Assembly (NCBI RefSeq): GCF_029945535.1
Contig: NZ_JAQSCU010000012.1
Span: 1-64,000 of the forward strand
Direction of reading: 5' to 3'
DNA length: 64,000 bases
DNA from: Methylotenera sp.
Lineage (GTDB): Bacteria; Pseudomonadota; Gammaproteobacteria; Burkholderiales; Methylophilaceae
The position numbers and the translations under genes were made by a program. The notes beneath the pieces were generated by a model. It searched no databases. It was not told the origin of the DNA and worked only from the letters and a program-made list of their open reading frames with translations. Below are positions 34,124-43,311 of this stretch, in pieces; position 1 is the stretch's first letter; the number at the start of each line of letters is the position of its first letter.

Positions 34124-34717
34124 ATGACTATTGATTTTCACCATTACATTATGATTTTAATTGGCACAGTGCTTGTAAACAACATTGTGTTGGTCAAAAT
34201 TCTAGGGCTTTGTCCATTTATGGGCGTTTCTAAAAAACTGGAAGCGTCAATCGGCATGGCGGGCGCGACCGCATTCGTATTGAGCATCGGCTCTATGACA
34301 AGCTGGGGAGTTAATCAATATCTGCTTGAACCGAATAATCTGCAATATCTGCGCACGCTTTCATTTATCGTCATTATCGCCAGTGTGGTGCAGCTGACCG
34401 AAATGATTATGGAAAAGAATTTTCCTCCGCTGTATCAAGGTTTGGGGATATTTTTACCTTTAATTACTACTAACTGTGCGGTACTGGGTATTCCACTATT
34501 GAATGCGCAAGCCAGCCATAGCTTTCTAGAGTCTTTATTGTTTGGCATGGGCGGCGCCATTGGCTTTTCACTCGTGCTTATCTTATTCTCTTCCATGCGC
34601 GAAAGGCTGGAAGCGGCTGATATACCAGTTGTTTTAAGAGGTTCTGCAATTGCCATGGTGACCGCTGCGCTGATGAGTTTAGCTTTTATGGGTTTTGCTG
34701 GTCTAGATAAATACTAG
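34124..34717 (+). CDS. rnfA: Rnf/Rsx electron transport complex subunit A
   Basis: A 197-residue integral membrane subunit with six helices, homologous to NqrE. It has [18 protein letters not shown] and the [15 protein letters not shown] block that, with RnfE, holds the membrane-embedded iron-sulfur centre. It is the first gene of a complete rnfABCDGE operon; the order is that of the E. coli rsx operon. The complex couples ferredoxin and NAD redox to an ion gradient, or acts to reduce SoxR in E. coli. Confidence 0.95.
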   Translation: MTIDFHHYIMILIGTVLVNNIVLVKILGLCPFMGVSKKLEASIGMAGATAFVLSIGSMTSWGVNQYLLEPNNLQYLRTLSFIVIIASVVQLTEMIMEKNFPPLYQGLGIFLPLITTNCAVLGIPLLNAQASHSFLESLLFGMGGAIGFSLVLILFSSMRERLEAADIPVVLRGSAIAMVTAALMSLAFMGFAGLDKY

Positions 34718-34783
34718 GTTAAGTATTAAACAAAAGCCTCAGATTAATCATAAGCTAAATATTAAGTACTCAAGAATCTCTAC

Positions 34784-35356
34784 ATGTTAATTTCACTTTA
34801 TATCATGCTTGGCCTTGCTTTGGTGCTAGGCACTTTATTAGGCATCGCCGCTTTGCTATTCAAGGTAGAGGGCGACCCGCTGGTAGCGCGTATCGATGCA
34901 ATCTTGCCACAAACGCAGTGCGGTCAATGCGGCTACCCAGGCTGCAAGCCTTATGCAACAGCCATCGCAGTTGGTGAAGCAGATATTAATCAATGCCCTC
35001 CTGGTGGTGATGCTGGCGCACATGCATTGGCAGATTTAATGGGCGTGGAATATAAGCCTATCAATGCAGCTAATGGCGTCGAAAAGCCAAAAGCAGTGGC
35101 TTTTATTGATGAAGCCACATGTATTGGCTGTACTTTATGCATACAAGCCTGCCCAGTAGATGCGATTTTAGGTGCAGCGAAACACATGCACACCATCATC
35201 AGTTCGGAATGTACAGGTTGCGAGCTATGTTTGGCGCCTTGCCCCGTAGACTGCATTACGATGGTACCAATCGCAGAAAATCCAGATAACTGGAAATGGA
35301 AATACCCTGTAATCCCCATTAAGGCTGTGCCTTTTGAAGCTCAGATCGTCAGCTAA
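34784..35356 (+). CDS. rnfB: Rnf/Rsx electron transport complex subunit B
   Basis: A 190-residue iron-sulfur protein. One N-terminal membrane helix is followed by a CGQCGYPGC cluster site (Cys46, 49, 54 plus a fourth Cys in INQCPPGG) and a ferredoxin domain with [14 protein letters not shown] and [14 protein letters not shown]. It is the entry point for electrons from soluble ferredoxin. The 66-base gap from rnfA contains no terminator. Confidence 0.95.
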   Translation: MLISLYIMLGLALVLGTLLGIAALLFKVEGDPLVARIDAILPQTQCGQCGYPGCKPYATAIAVGEADINQCPPGGDAGAHALADLMGVEYKPINAANGVEKPKAVAFIDEATCIGCTLCIQACPVDAILGAAKHMHTIISSECTGCELCLAPCPVDCITMVPIAENPDNWKWKYPVIPIKAVPFEAQIVS

Positions 35357-35413
35357 AATTACAAGTTAAATATTAGACAATATAAATAAAACCAAGATAA
35401 ATAAAACCTAAGC

Positions 35414-37339
35414 ATGAATGCAATTATCAACTTTGCGAGCAATTTAATTCGCGGCGTCTCTAGCAATAAGGACGTCTTTAAATTCAATGGTGGCGTGCAT
35501 CCGCACGATCACAAGGCTGAATCGACCACGCTACCTATTGCTCAGCTTGCCCTCCCTGAAAAACTCATACTGCCGCTACGCCAACATGTAGGTTATATTC
35601 CTAAAGTTTTGGTGCAGGTGGGCGACTTTGTACTAAAAGGTCAAATGCTTGCTGAGCCAGAAGGTACGGTATCTGCCGCGATTCATGCGCCAACCTCTGG
35701 CACGATTACCGCCATTAGTGAACAAGTTATCCCTCACCCATCAGGTCTACCTGATATGTGCATTACGCTAACACCCGATGGCAAAGATACTTGGGCGCAA
35801 TTACAGCCAACGGACTGGCGAAATGCAGATAAAAAAGTGCTGGTAGATAGCTTGCGCTCATCAGGCATTGTTGGCTTAGGCGGCGCGACTTTCCCTACGC
35901 ACATTAAATTGCGCACCAACGGCAAATCTAACGTACAGACTTTAGTGATTAACGCAGCAGAGTGTGAACCTTATATTACTTGCGATGACATGCTGATGCG
36001 CGAACGTGCAGACCAAGTCATCAAAGGCATAGAAATCGTACAACATTTGCTTGGCGCAGAAAAATGCATCATAGGTATTGAAGACAATAAACCTCAAGCA
36101 GCCAGTGCAATGACAGCCGCCTGCACAAGCAAAGCAATGCAAGTAAAAGTCGTTCCTACGCTTTACCCTAGTGGCGATGCGCGGCGCTTGATTCACCTGC
36201 TACTTGATATTGAAATTCCGAATGACAAGCGTTCGACTGACGTTGGCATACAAGTATTTAACATCGCCACCGTGCTGGCTGTTTATCGCTATTTTGAGTT
36301 TGGTGAACCAGCCATTAACCGCATAGTGACGATGACGGGCAATGTTGCTAAACCGCAGAATTTTGAAGTGTTATTTGGCACACCGCTTGAGGCGCTCATA
36401 AAAGCGGCAGGCGGTGCCAAAGCGGATACTACGCATTACATTATGGGCGGCCCAATGATGGGCTTTGATTTACCTAACGAGCAAGTGCCAATTACTAAAG
36501 CGGCAAACTGTATTATTGCTGCCGCACCAGATTTATTTGCAGCGCCACCACCAGCGATGCCCTGCATACGTTGTGCGCGTTGTGCTGATGCTTGCCCAGT
36601 TAACCTGCAACCACAAGAACTGTACTGGTTTTCAAAGGCAGATAACTTTGAAAAAGCGCGCGACTATCATTTATTTGACTGCATAGAATGCGGCTGTTGT
36701 ACTTATGTATGCCCAAGTGATATTCCATTGGTGCAATATTATCGCTATGCGAAAAGTGAAATTATTGCCTTGGATAAAGCTAAAGAAGCCGCCGACTTAG
36801 CGCGCGAACGCAATGACTTTAGATTAGCGCGAATTGAGCGTGAAAAATTAGAGCGTGCGCAAAAACATGCAGAACGAGCTCTAGCAGGCAAAGCAGAAGC
36901 TAAATCTTCGGAAATTGCTGTTGCTGAAGCTACTAAAGAGCAACTTTCAGAAAAGCAAGAAACTGCACCTAATGTTGAAACGACTACTTCGGCACCTAGC
37001 GATAAACAAGTTGCGATTGCCGCAGCTATTGCTCGCGCTAAAGCGCAAAAATTAGCGTCAGCTAACGCTACAGAATCAACAACAGAGAGTGCTACAGCAA
37101 CTGAAGCCATTAAAACGCCAGAAGTTGAAGCCGCAGAACTGAAAGCAAAGCAAGATAAACAAGCCCTTATCGCCGCTGCCATTGAGCGTGCAAAGGCACA
37201 AAAGTTAGCAGCAGCACAAGCAGGCGTTACGCCTAAAAATGTAGAAAACGTCAGCGCAGCAGTTCAGGCGGAAATTAATGAAACTGATGCGCTGCGCGAA
37301 AAAGTAAAACTGGCCACAGAAACCAAAAAGCCTGAATAA
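35414..37339 (+). CDS. rnfC: Rnf/Rsx electron transport complex subunit C
   Basis: The peripheral NADH/FMN-linked subunit, 641 residues. The N-part (HPHDHKAESTTLPI) and the Rossmann-like VGLGGATFPTHIKLR block resemble NuoF. Two [4Fe-4S] motifs are CIRCARCADACPV and CIECGCCTYVCPS. After about residue 450 comes a long Ala/Lys/Glu-rich coiled tail with repeats of the form AAIARAKAQKLA. Such a tail is common in the proteobacterial branch and probably tethers other subunits. Confidence 0.95.
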   Translation: MNAIINFASNLIRGVSSNKDVFKFNGGVHPHDHKAESTTLPIAQLALPEKLILPLRQHVGYIPKVLVQVGDFVLKGQMLAEPEGTVSAAIHAPTSGTITAISEQVIPHPSGLPDMCITLTPDGKDTWAQLQPTDWRNADKKVLVDSLRSSGIVGLGGATFPTHIKLRTNGKSNVQTLVINAAECEPYITCDDMLMRERADQVIKGIEIVQHLLGAEKCIIGIEDNKPQAASAMTAACTSKAMQVKVVPTLYPSGDARRLIHLLLDIEIPNDKRSTDVGIQVFNIATVLAVYRYFEFGEPAINRIVTMTGNVAKPQNFEVLFGTPLEALIKAAGGAKADTTHYIMGGPMMGFDLPNEQVPITKAANCIIAAAPDLFAAPPPAMPCIRCARCADACPVNLQPQELYWFSKADNFEKARDYHLFDCIECGCCTYVCPSDIPLVQYYRYAKSEIIALDKAKEAADLARERNDFRLARIEREKLERAQKHAERALAGKAEAKSSEIAVAEATKEQLSEKQETAPNVETTTSAPSDKQVAIAAAIARAKAQKLASANATESTTESATATEAIKTPEVEAAELKAKQDKQALIAAAIERAKAQKLAAAQAGVTPKNVENVSAAVQAEINETDALREKVKLATETKKPE

Positions 37340-37352
37340 ATAGGATAATCAT

Positions 37353-38372
37353 TTGAACCGCTCACCCTACATCACCGACGCACCAACCGTCAGCATTATT
37401 ATGCTCAAAGTGCTGCTGGCGCTGGTGCCTGGCATTATCGCTTACACTTGGATTTACGGTGGCGGCATTTTAGTGTCACTGACAATCGCGACAACCACGG
37501 CTTTAGCTGCAGAAGCTATGTTACTTAAAATCCGCCAACGCCCAATCAAGCCTTATTTAATGGATATGAGTGCCGTAGTAACAGCATGGTTACTCGCATT
37601 GGCCTTGCCGCCTTTAGCGCCTTGGTGGTTAGTAGTGGTAGGTACATTCTTTGCGATTGTCATTGCTAAGCAACTATATGGCGGCTTGGGTTATAACCCT
37701 TTTAACCCAGCAATGGTCGGTTATGCTGTACTGCTGATTTCTTTCCCACTGATTATGACCAAGTGGCCAGCGCCATTATTATTGGCAGAGCATCCACTTA
37801 GCTTTATTGAACAATTACATTTCATTTTTAGCAATGTGCTACCGAACGACATTAAAGTCGATGCGATTACTTCAGCCACACCACTCGATTACTTAAAAAC
37901 GCAATTAATGCTAAAGCATGAGGTCGCAAGCATTACTGAAGCGTCTATATTCGGGCAGTTTGGCGCTAAAGGCGGTGAGGTAGTGACTGGCGCTTATTTA
38001 CTTGGGGGCTTGTATTTAATACAGCAACGCATCATTAGTTGGCACTTACCAACGGCATTTTTAGCGGCTTTAGCGGCAATTTCATTTACGTTTTGCGCAA
38101 TCAACCCTGCACACTACGCCAACCCGTTATTTCATTTAATGAGTGGCGCATCGATGCTATGCGCATTCTTCATAATTACCGACCCGGTCAGCGGTCCAAC
38201 AACGCCGCGCGGCAAACTTTACTTTGCAGCCGGTGTTGGCGTACTCACTTATTTAATACGCGTTTATGGCGGTTACCCAGATGGCGTGGCATTTGCGGTG
38301 TTATTAATGAATATGTGTGTGCCGCTCATTGATGCGCTGACACAACCTCGCGTCTTTGGACATAAAAAATAG
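37353..38372 (+). CDS. rnfD: Rnf/Rsx electron transport complex subunit D
   Basis: A 339-residue membrane subunit with about nine helices, homologous to NqrB. The covalent FMN site is the Thr in ITSATPLDYLK. YGGLGYNPFNPAMVGYAVLL is the conserved mid-membrane block. The start is a TTG, supported by AGGA eight bases upstream and by the usual MNRSPYI-like N-terminus. Confidence 0.94.
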   Translation: MNRSPYITDAPTVSIIMLKVLLALVPGIIAYTWIYGGGILVSLTIATTTALAAEAMLLKIRQRPIKPYLMDMSAVVTAWLLALALPPLAPWWLVVVGTFFAIVIAKQLYGGLGYNPFNPAMVGYAVLLISFPLIMTKWPAPLLLAEHPLSFIEQLHFIFSNVLPNDIKVDAITSATPLDYLKTQLMLKHEVASITEASIFGQFGAKGGEVVTGAYLLGGLYLIQQRIISWHLPTAFLAALAAISFTFCAINPAHYANPLFHLMSGASMLCAFFIITDPVSGPTTPRGKLYFAAGVGVLTYLIRVYGGYPDGVAFAVLLMNMCVPLIDALTQPRVFGHKK

Positions 38373-38373
38373 T

Positions 38374-39021
38374 ATGCAAGAAACCATCTTTAAACATGCA
38401 ATAAAAACTGCCATTACGCTGGTCGCCTTTGCCTTCGTTGGCACTGCGATGCTTGCATACGTGTTTAACATCACTCGTGCGCCTATCGAAGCCAGCGAAA
38501 AAGAGGCTCGTTTGGCGCTGTTTAAAGAAATATTGCCTGAAAGCACCTACAACAACGATTTGCTAAAGGATACTGTTGAAATCGCGCCTAATGAACAATT
38601 AGGTAATCGCCAGCCCACTGTAGCCAATATCGCAAAGCTCAACAACAAAACTGCCGGTGTGATACTAGAATCAATTGCGCATGATGGTTACAGCGGCGAC
38701 ATCAAGTTACTGATTGCGATTCGCGCAGATGGCTCAATAAGTGGTGTACGAGTGCTGGCACATAAAGAAACACCAGGTCTAGGTGACTATATCGAGGTTG
38801 CACGCGGTAACTGGATAAAACTATTCAACGATGAATCGGTCAATAAGACACCAGCCACACAATGGCAAGTGAAAAAAGATGGTGGTAAATTTGATTATAT
38901 GGTCGGTGCAACCATCACACCACGCGCAGTAGTGAAAGCCGTTTTTAAGGCATTGCAGTTTTATGATGCAAATAAAACGACACTTTTTGCAGTTGCTAAA
39001 GTTGAATCGAACGGTCAATAA
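38374..39021 (+). CDS. rnfG: Rnf/Rsx electron transport complex subunit G
   Basis: A 215-residue subunit with one N-terminal helix and a periplasmic domain, homologous to NqrC. The covalent FMN attachment is at Thr in MVGATITPRAVV; HKETPGLGDYI is also conserved. I start it at the ATG at 38374, one base past the rnfD stop, instead of a TTG at 38356 inside rnfD. Confidence 0.94.
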   Translation: MQETIFKHAIKTAITLVAFAFVGTAMLAYVFNITRAPIEASEKEARLALFKEILPESTYNNDLLKDTVEIAPNEQLGNRQPTVANIAKLNNKTAGVILESIAHDGYSGDIKLLIAIRADGSISGVRVLAHKETPGLGDYIEVARGNWIKLFNDESVNKTPATQWQVKKDGGKFDYMVGATITPRAVVKAVFKALQFYDANKTTLFAVAKVESNGQ

Positions 39022-39030
39022 GGATTAGCC

Positions 39031-39711
39031 ATGAGCAACCTCTATAAAGAAATTACCATCAATGGTCTATGGAAGCAAAATCCTGGCGTGGTTCAGTTAC
39101 TTGGCTTGTGTCCAACTCTAGCTGTCACAACTAGCGCAGTGAATGGTTTAAGTTTAGGCTTTGCCACAGCTTTAGTCATGGCTGCTGCCAATGGCTCTGT
39201 GTCACCTGTACGTAGATTTGTACCTAACGAAATCCGCGTGCCAGTATTTATTTTGGTGATTGCAGCACTAGTGACTGTGATTGATTTAACCATTAACGGT
39301 TTCGCTCACCAATTACACAAAGTACTAGGCATCTTTATTCCACTGATTGTGGTGAACTGTATCGTACTGGCTAGAGTAGAATCATTTGCTGCTAAAAACT
39401 CACCTGTGCCGTCGATGCTAGATGGTTTTATGATGGGTTTGGGCTTAGCGTTGGTATTAGGTTTATTAGGCGCAATGCGTGAGTTTGTGGGTAAAGGCAC
39501 CATATTATCTGGCTTGGATTTAGTCTTTAGCAGCATGCCTAAACAACTTTACACCATCCCTGATTATCATGGCTTCTTATTAGCTGTATTGCCGCCTGGT
39601 GCGTTCCTAGGCTTAGGCACGCTCATCGCGATTCGTAATTGGATCGAAATTAGAAAAGCTGCCAAAATCAGTACGCCTACGCCAAATCTAAAACCTGCGC
39701 TGAGTCATTGA
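39031..39711 (+). CDS. rnfE: Rnf/Rsx electron transport complex subunit E
   Basis: A 226-residue membrane subunit homologous to NqrD and paired with RnfA. The sequence WKQNPGVVQLLGLCPTLAVT is the family start; IVVNCIVLARVESFA carries the conserved Cys for the membrane iron site. It closes the operon; nth follows after 21 bases, as in E. coli, where rsxE precedes nth. Confidence 0.95.
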   Translation: MSNLYKEITINGLWKQNPGVVQLLGLCPTLAVTTSAVNGLSLGFATALVMAAANGSVSPVRRFVPNEIRVPVFILVIAALVTVIDLTINGFAHQLHKVLGIFIPLIVVNCIVLARVESFAAKNSPVPSMLDGFMMGLGLALVLGLLGAMREFVGKGTILSGLDLVFSSMPKQLYTIPDYHGFLLAVLPPGAFLGLGTLIAIRNWIEIRKAAKISTPTPNLKPALSH

Positions 39712-39732
39712 TATTGATGGTCATTAACATTC

Positions 39733-40398
39733 ATGAATGAGCAAAAACGCTTTGAAATCTTTAAGCGCCTAAGTGTAGCTATCCCCAACCCATCGACAGA
39801 GCTCAAGCATAGCAGCACGTTTGAGCTACTGATTGCGGTGATCTTATCGGCTCAGGCAACTGATAAGGGCGTGAACCTTGCCACTGATAAGCTATTTGCT
39901 GTCGCCAATACGCCAGAAAGTATTCTAGCCTTAGGTGTAGATGGTTTAGAGCATTACATCAAAACCATAGGCTTATATCACGCGAAAGCAAAGAACGTGC
40001 TTGCCACCTGCCAAATGCTGATTACGCAGCATGATTCGCAAGTACCTAACACGCGCAAAGCCTTAGAAGCCTTACCCGGTGTTGGTCGCAAAACAGCCAA
40101 TGTCATTCTAAACACTGCATTTGGTGAGCCCACAATTGCAGTAGATACGCATTTATTCAGGCTAGGTAATCGCATTAAACTTGCAACGGGTAAAACTGTT
40201 TTAGAAGTTGAAATGAAATACCTAAAAACGATACCCAAAGAGTTTATGCAAGATGCGCATCATTTACTCATCTTACACGGACGCTATGTTTGCACCGCAC
40301 GTAAACCAAAATGCGGCGAATGTTGTATTCAAGACTTATGTGAATACGGCGCTAAAGAATATGCCTCGTATCCTACACCATCTCCAATACAGCCATGA
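39733..40398 (+). CDS. nth: Endonuclease III
   Basis: A DNA glycosylase/AP lyase for oxidised pyrimidines, 221 residues. The helix-hairpin-helix is LPGVGRKTANV with the catalytic Lys; the Asp is in AVDTHLFRLGNR. The [4Fe-4S] motif near the C-terminus is CTARKPKCGECCIQDLC, the exact C-x6-C-x2-C-x5-C. Its stop overlaps the next start (ATGA). Placement after rnfE is conserved and may help supply the cluster redox environment, but that is inference. Confidence 0.96.
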   Translation: MNEQKRFEIFKRLSVAIPNPSTELKHSSTFELLIAVILSAQATDKGVNLATDKLFAVANTPESILALGVDGLEHYIKTIGLYHAKAKNVLATCQMLITQHDSQVPNTRKALEALPGVGRKTANVILNTAFGEPTIAVDTHLFRLGNRIKLATGKTVLEVEMKYLKTIPKEFMQDAHHLLILHGRYVCTARKPKCGECCIQDLCEYGAKEYASYPTPSPIQP

Positions 40399-41483
40399 AA
40401 GTCGCCACCAGCCTAGTACTAGGTAAGAAAGCTAGCCCCGCCTTAGTTGCTGAAGCCGTTTCTAGCGCAATGTCAAAGGCAGATATTACTGTTGCCTCTA
40501 GTGTCCTGCTGCTACTTACCTCTGAATTTGCAGATGACCCGCAACCAGCGATTACTGCCGCTGCAAAAGTCGCCAACTGCACACAGGTTTTTGGCTGCTC
40601 GGCTACAGGTATATTTACAGAGGAAGACTGGGTTTTAGATTCTCCAGCCGCGGCTGTCATGGTATTTGGCGACGATGTGAGTATACAAACCGCAAAACAT
40701 TATCAGCCTGACCAAGTGTTATTAACCATCAGCGCGCCAAATGCGATTAACAGCACTTGGCTAAACGACGGCAATGCGCGTTATGGTGGCGTATCTGGTG
40801 ATGCTGTAGGGCAAGGGCCTTTCTCTGTCTGGCAAAATGCCAAAGGTGGAAATACAGGAAAAGTAGATGCGCACATCAATGGCGTGAAGCTAGCAACCAA
40901 AGCATCACATGGCTTTAAAATGCTCACCAAGCCCAAACAAATTCAGCAAACAAATGATTTTGATATTGCGCTATTAAACAATAAATCACCGCTAACTGCC
41001 TTACAAAAGGCTTGGAAGTTGCACAGCAAAAATACCGCTCCAATCCCGTTGCACTTAATGATGGCAGTTTTTGCCGATAGTGCAGAAGCGATTAATCAAG
41101 GCGAATTTAACCAAACCAATTTAATCAGTGTTGATGAAGCTGCTGGCTACGTTACCTTAGCGCAGCCACTTAAGGTAGGGCAGTTTTTAAGTTGGGGCTT
41201 ACGTGACCAACTGGTTGCTGAAGCGGATTTGCTACTAACGACTCAGCAATTAAAGCAAGAGTTAGGCACTACCCCTGACTTTGGGCTATTATTTTCCTGC
41301 TTAGGGCGCGGCCCTTTTTATGATGGCATTGACCACGACTTAAAAATCATTGCTCAACAATTGCCAAACATGCCTTTAATAGGATTCTATGGCAATGGTG
41401 AAATTGCAAATATTGCCGGTAATAACCAACTGCTACCGTACTCAGCCGTGCTTAGTTTGTTTGCAGAACATAGCGGCTCTTAA
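40395..41483 (+). CDS. FIST N/C domain protein
   Basis: A 362-residue protein. The N-part (NCTQVFGCSATGIFTEEDW, GGVSGDAVGQGPFSVW) fits the FIST N domain and the C-part (LLFSCLGRGPFYDGIDHDLK, PLIGFYGNGEIA) the FIST C domain. FIST domains are thought to sense small ligands and are often fused or adjacent to signalling proteins. Here it stands alone and is translationally coupled to nth, so its partner is unknown. There is no signal peptide. Confidence 0.85.
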   Translation: MKVATSLVLGKKASPALVAEAVSSAMSKADITVASSVLLLLTSEFADDPQPAITAAAKVANCTQVFGCSATGIFTEEDWVLDSPAAAVMVFGDDVSIQTAKHYQPDQVLLTISAPNAINSTWLNDGNARYGGVSGDAVGQGPFSVWQNAKGGNTGKVDAHINGVKLATKASHGFKMLTKPKQIQQTNDFDIALLNNKSPLTALQKAWKLHSKNTAPIPLHLMMAVFADSAEAINQGEFNQTNLISVDEAAGYVTLAQPLKVGQFLSWGLRDQLVAEADLLLTTQQLKQELGTTPDFGLLFSCLGRGPFYDGIDHDLKIIAQQLPNMPLIGFYGNGEIANIAGNNQLLPYSAVLSLFAEHSGS

Positions 41484-41557
41484 TTTGAGAGCCTGTTCAT
41501 TTACAATAATGCTGTCTATTTAAAAATCGCCAATCTAAAAGTCCCATTTATAATTTT

Positions 41558-41998
41558 ATGAGCTTATACAATCCCACTCGCGATCAAGCGCGTCAATTTT
41601 TATTTGATGCATGGTCTAAATTCAAGCAACACTTAAGCCTGACAGATTTAGAAAAAATCGCGGTAGAAGTCATACAAATGCATCCTGAATACCATGTGGT
41701 ATTTGATTCGCCAGAACATTTTATGCACCAACAATACTTTCCTGAAATGGGCGAAACCAATCCATTTTTGCATATCACCCTGCATTTATCTGTGATAGAA
41801 CAAATTAGCATCAACCAGCCTATAGGCATCACACAGATTTATGATAAATTACGTCAGCAACATAGCGATACTCACCTTGCGTATCATGATTTGATTGATT
41901 GCCTTGCTGAAACTATCTGGCAAGCGCAGCGTAATAACCAAGCTTTAGATTCTGAACATTATCTGAACTTGCTAAAACAAAAGTCAGGATTAGTTTAA
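41558..41998 (+). CDS. DUF1841 family protein
   Basis: A 146-residue soluble, helical protein starting MSLYNPTRDQARQFLFDAW, with HPEYHVVFDSPEHF and ETNPFLHITLHLSVIEQI; these are the hallmarks of DUF1841, a betaproteobacterial family of unknown function. The pattern of His residues could bind a metal. Its stop and the sigma factor start share a base (TAATG), so it is translationally coupled to the sigma factor and may belong to the same regulon. Confidence 0.85.
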   Translation: MSLYNPTRDQARQFLFDAWSKFKQHLSLTDLEKIAVEVIQMHPEYHVVFDSPEHFMHQQYFPEMGETNPFLHITLHLSVIEQISINQPIGITQIYDKLRQQHSDTHLAYHDLIDCLAETIWQAQRNNQALDSEHYLNLLKQKSGLV

Positions 41999-42555
41999 TG
42001 AATAAAAATGTCAATGACTGGCTAAACGATCACGGCGATTATCTATATCGTTTTGCCTTAGCAAGGTTACGTGACCCTCATCAAGCTGAGGACGCTGTAC
42101 AGGAAACCATGCTAGCCGCGATTAAAAGTGATAGCTTTGAAGGTGACTCTTCTGCCAGAACTTGGTTGACCGGCATACTCAAACATAAAATAATCGACTT
42201 GCAACGCAAACAAATTCGCGAACAACCACTTTCCGATTTAATCGATCTAGATGCATCCGACACCAGTATGGATGATTTTTTTGACAAGAGCGGCCATTGG
42301 CTGGATAAACCACAAACGCTAGACATGCCGGAAAATGCACTTGAGCAAAAACAGTTTCTCAGTATTCTAAGTGGATGTATGGACAAGCTGCCAGCTAAAC
42401 TAGCCGCCATTTTTATGTTGCGCGATGTACACGAAGTAGATAATGAAAATATTTGTAAGGAACTTGATATTACCGCGACCAATGCTTGGGTGATGTTGTA
42501 TAGAGCTCGAATGGGGTTAAGAAAATGTCTGGAAATAAATTGGATCGCTGGTTAG
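41998..42555 (+). CDS. ECF-type RNA polymerase sigma factor
   Basis: A 185-residue sigma-70 family protein with region 2 (YRFALARLRDPHQAEDAVQE, then FEGDSSARTWLTGILKHKII) and region 4 (LPAKLAAIFMLRDVHEVDNE, TATNAWVMLYRARMGLRKCL). There is no region 1 or 3, as in ECF factors. It is followed 18 bases later by a zinc-finger anti-sigma factor and then the metallophore genes. It most likely directs their transcription, in response to metal or oxidative stress; the signal is not shown by the sequence. Confidence 0.9.
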   Translation: MNKNVNDWLNDHGDYLYRFALARLRDPHQAEDAVQETMLAAIKSDSFEGDSSARTWLTGILKHKIIDLQRKQIREQPLSDLIDLDASDTSMDDFFDKSGHWLDKPQTLDMPENALEQKQFLSILSGCMDKLPAKLAAIFMLRDVHEVDNENICKELDITATNAWVMLYRARMGLRKCLEINWIAG

Positions 42556-42573
42556 TAATATGGATACCATAAA

Positions 42574-42834
42574 ATGAAATTAATGCTTACCTGTAAACAA
42601 GCCAGTCAGATTATTTCGCAGTCATTAGACAATCCTTTGTCATGGTCAGACCGCATAAAATTAAAGTTTCATCTATTTATTTGTAATGCTTGTACGCGCT
42701 TTAATCAGCAATTACGTTTAATTAAAAGTGCAGTGCAACGCATGAAACTTGAAACTGAAAATGACGACACTATACAACTTACTGTAGATGCGAAAGCCAG
42801 AATTAATCAGGCAATTGACTCTAATCATCACTAA
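42574..42834 (+). CDS. Zinc-finger (zf-HC2) anti-sigma factor
   Basis: An 86-residue cytosolic protein with the anti-sigma zinc motif: Cys in MLTCKQASQIIS and HLFICNAC further on (H-x3-C-x2-C). It has no membrane helix, so it is a soluble ZAS/ChrR-type factor that can lose zinc or form disulfides to free the sigma factor. A copper or redox signal would be plausible given the downstream genes. It lies between the sigma gene and hvfA. Confidence 0.85.
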   Translation: MKLMLTCKQASQIISQSLDNPLSWSDRIKLKFHLFICNACTRFNQQLRLIKSAVQRMKLETENDDTIQLTVDAKARINQAIDSNHH

Positions 42835-42879
42835 ACGCATATTTTAAGTTTTATCATTTAATTTTTTAAAGGATTTGTC

Positions 42880-43260
42880 ATGAATAATACACAAAAAACT
42901 ATCGCTCTTGCTCTTAGCGGCGCATTCGCTTTATCAATCGCAACTACCTCAATGGCTGCAGCGCAGAACCCATTTGCTGCAAGATCATTATCATCAGGTT
43001 ATCAAGTAGCTGATGCCGATACCAAAATGAAAGACGGTAAATGCAGCACTGGTAAATGTGGCGCAAATAAAAAATCAGCGATGAAAAAAGCTGAAGCTGA
43101 AAAAGCTAAAGAAGGCTCATGCAGTGCGGAAAAGATGAAAGATGGTTCTTGTAGTGCTGAAATGAAAGCTTCTGCAGAAAAAGCAAAAGAGGGTTCATGT
43201 AGTGCCGAAAAAATGAAAGACGGTAATTGCAGCGCTGAGATGAAAAATAAAGCTAAATAA
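42880..43260 (+). CDS. hvfA: HvfA/bufferin-type RiPP metallophore precursor
   Basis: A 126-residue secreted precursor. A Sec signal peptide (1-27, ending SMAA) is followed by a leader-like NPFAARSLSSGYQVADADTK and a Cys-rich core. The GYQ-V/L-A segment before the Cys region is typical of HvfA/BufA2. Six Cys (55, 60, 81, 91, 107, 117) sit in KDGKCS, TGKCG and four (E/D)G(S/N)CS contexts; residues 74-96 and 100-122 are a tandem duplication (22 of 23 identical). In studied relatives, MNIO enzymes convert such Cys to oxazolone/thioamide or thiooxazole groups that bind copper. An AAAGGA precedes the ATG. Confidence 0.85.
   Translation: MNNTQKTIALALSGAFALSIATTSMAAAQNPFAARSLSSGYQVADADTKMKDGKCSTGKCGANKKSAMKKAEAEKAKEGSCSAEKMKDGSCSAEMKASAEKAKEGSCSAEKMKDGNCSAEMKNKAK
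43099..43245 (+). repeat. Two 23-codon repeats in the metallophore core
   Basis: Units at 43099-43167 and 43177-43245 are separated by three codons. The proteins differ at one residue (Ser to Asn), but ten of the other codons differ synonymously. The duplication is old and the peptide is conserved by selection. Confidence 0.85.
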
Positions 43261-43311
43261 TATTAATACGTTACCTGATGAAGCATCACTGTTTTAGCAG
43301 TTAATATAGTT

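Noticed and set aside
43081-43250. CRISPR-like repeats
   Set aside because: Two in-frame protein repeats with synonymous drift and a three-codon gap are not a CRISPR array. The same holds for the tract at 30552.
42880-43260. Methanobactin precursor or metallothionein
   Set aside because: Methanobactin precursors are about 30 residues with MbnB/MbnC; metallothioneins lack a signal peptide. The GYQVA segment and the DUF692/DUF2063 neighbours fit HvfA better.
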